NCBI RefSeq assembly: GCF_003797775.2
Contig: NZ_CP060725.1
Location: forward strand, 3,838,001-3,902,000
Length of the DNA: 64,000 nt
Source of the DNA: Sphingopyxis sp. OPL5
Lineage (GTDB): Bacteria > Pseudomonadota > Alphaproteobacteria > Sphingomonadales > Sphingomonadaceae
Direction: 5' to 3'
Each line of letters begins with the position of its first letter. Position 1 is the first letter of the stretch. Shown one piece after another: positions 60,109 through 64,000 of the stretch. Both the position numbers and the translations under genes were made by a program. Below the pieces are notes generated by a model. That model searched no databases, had not been told where the DNA came from, and saw only the letters and a program-made list of their open reading frames with translations.

Positions 60109-61047
60109 ATGGAGACGGCAACGCCGCCACCGCGCGCCTTATGGGTCGACCGCGCCAAGGGCTATGGCATCATCCTGGTCGTCGTCGGCCATATCGCGAC
60201 CGTCGACCGGCTGGTCCACGACATATTCCTGTTTCACATGCCGCTGTTCTTCTTCCTGTCGGGTCTCACCTTCCGGTCCTTCAGCGGCGTCGCCGCGACG
60301 CTCGGCAAGGCGCGGGCGCTGCTGCTTCCCTATGTCGCCTTCGCCCTGCTCATCCTGTTTTGCCTGATCCTCGCCAATGCAGCGGTGGGAAGCGGGCTTC
60401 CCGTACCCGGCCCGCTTCACTTCCTGTTCGGCGGCACCTTCCTGACCGGTGCGTTCGGGACCTTCTGGTTCCCGACCGCGCTGCTCGCCACCTTGCTTCT
60501 GCTGAACCTGCTGCTTCGCCTGCCCTTGTGGGCGCAGGGCGTCGTCCTCGCCGCGACAGCGACCGCTTCCTTCCTGCTCGGCGGTCTCACGCCGTTCAAT
60601 CCCTATGGCCTGCTGACCGTCGGCATGGCGCTGCCCTTTGCCGCCGCCGGCCATCATGTCGGACTCGATCGGGTCGCAAAAGCCGATTGGAAGGCGGTCG
60701 CCGGGCTGGCGCTCTGCGCTGCCGCCTTCTTCCTCCTCGCCCCCTATGGCGGAAAGGTCGATTTCAAATATCTGGATTATGGCGTCTTTCCGGTCGCAAC
60801 CCTCGCCGCTGCCGCCGCGATCGCCGCGATCTGCTTTGTTTCCGCCGTCCCCGTCCCCGGTGTGGCCGCGATCGGGCGCGCGTCGTTGACGATCATGTAC
60901 ACCCATCTTCTGGTGCTGACGCTGCTCAAACCCGCCTTGGAATGGCCGATTATCGTGGTCGTGGCGGTTGCTGTCGGGGTCGCGCTGCATCGGCTGTTCG
61001 CGCTGTCTTCGCCGACGCGGCGGCTGTTGCTCGGCATGCGCGCCTGA
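60109..61047 (+). CDS. Acyltransferase-3-family membrane protein
   Basis: A 312-aa polytopic membrane protein of about ten helices. The AT3 signature occurs near the start: RAKGYGIILVVVGHIATVDR (with the catalytic-type histidine) then FHMPLFFFLSGLTFR (25-60). A later helix has LGKARALLLPYVAF. Such proteins acetylate or otherwise acylate surface sugars using cytosolic acyl-CoA, changing polymer properties. It immediately follows the family-4 glycosyltransferase with no gap. Confidence 0.9.
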   Translation: METATPPPRALWVDRAKGYGIILVVVGHIATVDRLVHDIFLFHMPLFFFLSGLTFRSFSGVAATLGKARALLLPYVAFALLILFCLILANAAVGSGLPVPGPLHFLFGGTFLTGAFGTFWFPTALLATLLLLNLLLRLPLWAQGVVLAATATASFLLGGLTPFNPYGLLTVGMALPFAAAGHHVGLDRVAKADWKAVAGLALCAAAFFLLAPYGGKVDFKYLDYGVFPVATLAAAAAIAAICFVSAVPVPGVAAIGRASLTIMYTHLLVLTLLKPALEWPIIVVVAVAVGVALHRLFALSSPTRRLLLGMRA

Positions 61048-61114
61048 TGCGTACCGCGTCGACATGGTCCGCGGCGCTCGACAGCGCGCGCGTAGCAGGG
61101 CATTAGGACTGGGC

Positions 61115-62518
61115 ATGCTTTTCGAAACCGCAGAATCCACGATCCTGTTCTGGCTGTCGGTCGGCGCCGTCACGATGTTCGGCGTGATGGCGCACACGAT
61201 CCGCTCGAACAAGGGTACGCTCGGCTTTCCAATGGCCATGCTGTTCGCGCTGGCGATCATGCATGTGGCCGCCGGCGTTCACCTGATTCCCGGATATTAT
61301 CACCAGTACGACCCCTATCTGAACGGCATCGGCTATACCCGCGACACGGTGGCCAAGGGGTTGCAAGTTTCGACCATCGGGTTCGTGATGATGGCGCTGG
61401 GCATCTGGTTGATGTCGTATCTGGGCGACAATTATCATGTCGATTTCGACGCGCGCCGTATGCCGGCCCGGTTCCTCCGCGTGGCGCAAAAAAGCGTGCT
61501 GGCGATTGGCGTATTCTTCTTTTTCGCCATCACCGTCGTTCCCGCGATCGCGCAGATTCCGACGATCGGCGCCGTCATCGTCAGCGGCAAGAACCTGCTG
61601 ATCATCGGTATCTGCTTGTCGATCCTGCGCCGCGTCTGGCTGAACGAAGGTCTGACGATGTGGCAGATCGGTGCGATCACCGTCGCCATTCCCATCGCCA
61701 ACCTGCTCGGCAACGCGATTCTGGCCGATGCGGTGGCGGCGATCATCATCATCGGCTGTTTCTGGCTGACCATTGCGGGCCGTCGTTTCGGCATCGGCCG
61801 GGTGATACTCGCGGTCGTCGCCGCCAGCTATATCTTCCTGTTCCTGTCGACCAACTATCTGCTGACCCGCGGTCAGTTTCGCGAAGTGGTGTGGGAACCG
61901 ACATCGACGCTGTCGGAGCGCGTCGACGGCCTCGTCGACGCGATCGGCCAGTTCGGCTCGCTGTCGAGCAGCGACCAGAAGCAGCTATACGTTCTCGACT
62001 CGCGCCTGAATCAGAGCCTGTTCACCGGCATGGCGGTCGAAAAACTCCAGGCGCAGCCCGACACCTATGAAAATGGCTCGACGCTGCTCGCCGGTCTCTT
62101 CGCTTTTGTCCCGCGCGCGATCTGGACGACCAAGCCGGTCCGCGGCGGCTCGGAATTCCTCACCGCGCATACCGGCTATCAGGCAAGCAACGAAACGACG
62201 TTCGGCATCGGGCCCTTTTTTGAGTTTTATGCCAATTTCGCGATGTTCGGCGTGATCTTCTTCTCGTTCCTGATGGGCCTGTTCGTCCGCTATCTCGACC
62301 TGCGGGCCTACCGCGCGCTCGCCGACGGGCGGATGACCGAGGCGATCCCGCTGATGTCGGGTCTGGTCGCGATGGTCCAGCCGCTGGCGAACATGTCGAG
62401 CCTGTTCTCGACCTTCTACGCCTCGCTGGTGATCGGCTTCATCGTGGCGAAGATTCTCGAGCGCTATCTCGATATCCGGCAGTTCGCCGAGAAACAGGGC
62501 CGAACCCAGCGGGTATGA
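61115..62518 (+). CDS. Polymerase-like polytopic membrane protein (Wzy type)
   Basis: The ATG reading MLFETAESTILFWLSVGAVT gives 467 aa with about ten to twelve hydrophobic helices. A large loop contains GQFREVVWEPTSTLSERVD and VEKLQAQPDTYENGSTLLAG. Late segments are FVPRAIWTTKPVRGGSEFLT and FFEFYANFAMFGVIFFSFLM. This layout is common to Wzy-like oligosaccharide-repeat polymerases, which share little sequence. It may be the true repeat-unit polymerase, leaving the 50285 gene as a ligase. Flippase is a lesser alternative. Confidence 0.75.
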   Translation: MLFETAESTILFWLSVGAVTMFGVMAHTIRSNKGTLGFPMAMLFALAIMHVAAGVHLIPGYYHQYDPYLNGIGYTRDTVAKGLQVSTIGFVMMALGIWLMSYLGDNYHVDFDARRMPARFLRVAQKSVLAIGVFFFFAITVVPAIAQIPTIGAVIVSGKNLLIIGICLSILRRVWLNEGLTMWQIGAITVAIPIANLLGNAILADAVAAIIIIGCFWLTIAGRRFGIGRVILAVVAASYIFLFLSTNYLLTRGQFREVVWEPTSTLSERVDGLVDAIGQFGSLSSSDQKQLYVLDSRLNQSLFTGMAVEKLQAQPDTYENGSTLLAGLFAFVPRAIWTTKPVRGGSEFLTAHTGYQASNETTFGIGPFFEFYANFAMFGVIFFSFLMGLFVRYLDLRAYRALADGRMTEAIPLMSGLVAMVQPLANMSSLFSTFYASLVIGFIVAKILERYLDIRQFAEKQGRTQRV

Positions 62519-63609
62519 CGCGGATCCTGCTGACCAATCCCAGTTTCCGGCTCGAACATGGCGGTCCGGCCTATTCGGTCGGACGGCTGGCGGGGGCACT
62601 CGCGGCGCTGGGCCATGACGTCACGGTGTGGGCCGCCGACGGCAGCGCCGACCGTGTCGCGACGATGGACCCCAGCGGCAGCGTGACGATCGCCGCCGCC
62701 GAACTGGACATGGTCCTGACCGCGCAGCGCTGGGACGTTGTGCACGACAATGGCCTTTGGCTGCCCCATGGCGCGCGGATCGCCGGCCACTGCCGCACCC
62801 ACGCGATCCCGCGCCTGCTGAGCGTCAGGGGCATGATGCAGCCCTGGGCGTGGAACCACCGGCGCTGGAAGAAGCGGCTGGCCTGGGCGCTGTACCAGAA
62901 GCGCGGGGTCGAACAGGCGACGCGGCTCCACGCCACGGCGGACGACGAGGTCGCGCGCATCCGCGAGCGTTATCCCGCGCGACGCCCGCTGCTGATCGCC
63001 AACGGTATCGACATTCCGGACCAGCCGTCGCGCGCGCCGAAGGCCGATGGCGCGGTCCGCACCGCGTTGTTCCTCGGCCGGATCCATCCGGTGAAGGGGT
63101 TGACGATGCTGGTCGATGCCTGGGCTGCGGTCAGGCCGGCGGGCTGGCGGCTGCAACTGGTCGGTCCCGACGAGGACGGGTTCCGCGCGCAACTGGAAGC
63201 GCAAATCGCCGCCGCAGGCCTTTCGGACACAATTTCGCTTGCAGGCCCCGCGAGTGGTGCCGCGAAAACCGCATTCTATGACGAGGCGTCGCTGTTCCTG
63301 CTGCCGAGCTATACCGAGAATTTCGGGATTTCGGCGGCAGAGGCGCTGGCCCACGCCATTCCTGTCATCACGACGACCGGAACGCCCTGGCAGGTTCTGG
63401 AAACCGAGGGCTGCGGCTGGTGGGTCGCGCCCGAGACCGCGGCGATCGCAGCCGCCCTCGCCGACGCGACCGCGCGGCCCGACCGCGACCTGATCGCCAT
63501 GGGTGCGACGGGACGTTCATGGGTTGCCGATAACCTGCACTGGCCCGCCATTGCCAAGCAGTTTGCCGATGCCTATGCGGACGCGATAGCCAACCCTTCG
63601 TTGGTTTAA
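62515..63609 (+). CDS. Family-4 glycosyltransferase
   Basis: A 364-aa GT-B enzyme, with MTRILLTNPSFRLEHGGPAY at its start. RTALFLGRIHPVKGLTMLVD marks the start of the nucleotide-sugar domain, and YTENFGISAAEALAHAIPVI (about 262-281) has the E-x7-E motif, as in family 4. The ATG overlaps the preceding polymerase gene (4 bases), so the locus continues as one operon. Donor and acceptor are not predictable. Confidence 0.93.
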   Translation: MTRILLTNPSFRLEHGGPAYSVGRLAGALAALGHDVTVWAADGSADRVATMDPSGSVTIAAAELDMVLTAQRWDVVHDNGLWLPHGARIAGHCRTHAIPRLLSVRGMMQPWAWNHRRWKKRLAWALYQKRGVEQATRLHATADDEVARIRERYPARRPLLIANGIDIPDQPSRAPKADGAVRTALFLGRIHPVKGLTMLVDAWAAVRPAGWRLQLVGPDEDGFRAQLEAQIAAAGLSDTISLAGPASGAAKTAFYDEASLFLLPSYTENFGISAAEALAHAIPVITTTGTPWQVLETEGCGWWVAPETAAIAAALADATARPDRDLIAMGATGRSWVADNLHWPAIAKQFADAYADAIANPSLV

Positions 63610-63623
63610 TCGGGGGATTTTCG

Positions 63624-64000
63624 TTGGTTGTTCCCGGCGTGCGCTTTTCGATCGTCACCGTCTGCTATAATCCCGGCGAGACGATCCTGGCCTGCCTGCG
63701 TTCGGTCGCCGAGCAGGGCTATCCGCATATCGAACATATCGTCATCGACGGCGCCTCGCCCGACGGCACCGCCGAACGCATCGCTGCGCTCGACTGGTTC
63801 AAGGGCCGGCTGGTGTCCGAACCCGACAAGGGCATTTACGACGCGATGAACAAGGGCGCCGCGCTTGCGACCGGCGATTATCTGGGCTTCCTGAACGCTG
63901 ACGACTGGCTCGGTGACCCCGATGCGATCGCTAGGCTCGCTGCCGCTGCCGCCGCACATCCGGGCGCCGATGCGGTGCAGGGCGATGTCGTCATCGTCGA
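63624..64000 (+). CDS. Family-2 glycosyltransferase (partial, 3' end off window)
   Basis: Starts at a TTG seven bases after GGGGGA (LVVPGVRFSIVTVCYNPGET). GT-A fold motifs follow: IVIDGASPDGTAERI (about 44-58), EPDKGIYDAMNKGAALATGD and the DxD-like LNADDW metal site (about 89). It is cut by the window edge after about 125 residues. This type adds sugars to the polyprenyl-linked repeat unit. It begins 14 bases after the previous gene, so it is operonic. Confidence 0.88.
   Translation, partial: MVVPGVRFSIVTVCYNPGETILACLRSVAEQGYPHIEHIVIDGASPDGTAERIAALDWFKGRLVSEPDKGIYDAMNKGAALATGDYLGFLNADDWLGDPDAIARLAAAAAAHPGADAVQGDVVIV

Overview
The window is from an alphaproteobacterial chromosome and most likely a sphingomonad (Sphingopyxis/Sphingomonas-like). 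The evidence is high-GC coding with alphaproteobacterial codon habits, the order ntrY-ntrX-hfq-hflX, a tandem double-domain Hfq of the kind I recall from sphingomonads, TamA/TamB, an RcnR/DmeF metal-efflux pair and a large sphingomonad-style exopolysaccharide (EPS) locus. The genus call is inference from gene content; there is no rRNA to test it.

Positions 1 to about 12.0 kb are an accessory island, visibly more AT-rich than the rest. It opens on the left edge with a translationally coupled SIR2-HerA pair (the known SIR2-HerA/Nezha type of NAD-depleting phage defence) followed by a third coupled gene for a KTSC-domain protein. Next is the most interesting part: a complete family-B DNA polymerase, an HNH endonuclease, two unrecognised proteins (one probably with a helix-turn-helix), a solo Cas1 with an intact catalytic set, and an XRE regulator. 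There is no CRISPR array and no cas2. This is the gene signature of a casposon, a self-replicating transposon that uses Cas1 as its integrase. I could not find terminal inverted repeats by eye. A small secreted cysteine-containing protein and a large serine recombinase with three unusual C-terminal repeats close the island.

From about 12.0 to 14.0 kb is a transition zone: an SMI1/KNR4-like protein, a GFA-family protein, one hypothetical gene and several sphingomonad-type intergenic repeats. Core genes begin at 14.1 kb: the NtrY/NtrX two-component system, Hfq and HflX on the plus strand. A long minus-strand run follows: mazG, a small membrane protein, a PhnP-like hydrolase, tatD, metG, holB, tmk, a D,D-carboxypeptidase, rlpA and an MltB-type transglycosylase. 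It combines DNA precursor/replication and peptidoglycan genes, with two REP-like palindromes inside it. After tRNA-Ser(UGA) come an outer-membrane protein, the dmeR-dmeF nickel/cobalt efflux pair, an SMR transporter and a GDT1/UPF0016 transporter behind a yybP-ykoY (Mn2+) riboswitch. The GGGGAGTAG motif of the riboswitch contains the stop codon of the lipoprotein gene upstream. TamA-TamB-lipoprotein precedes it as one overlapping operon.

From 39.6 kb to the right edge is a polysaccharide locus in two divergent arms. The minus arm (39.6-47.7 kb) makes a CDP-6-deoxyhexose-type sugar (rfbF, rfbG, a 3,5-epimerase-like cupin, an NAD-reductase, a glycosyltransferase) and GDP-L-fucose (gmd, fcl), with selO inserted. 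The plus arm (47.9 kb onward) carries a UDP-glucuronate 4-epimerase, a TviB/WbpO-type UDP-HexNAc dehydrogenase, an O-antigen-ligase/polymerase, Wza, a Wzc BY-kinase, an FkbM methyltransferase, several glycosyltransferases, an acyltransferase, a second polymerase-like membrane protein and a family-2 glycosyltransferase cut by the window edge. Together these would make, modify, polymerise and export an acidic, fucose- and deoxyhexose-containing polysaccharide by a Wzx/Wzy-like route; no Wzx flippase is seen inside the window.
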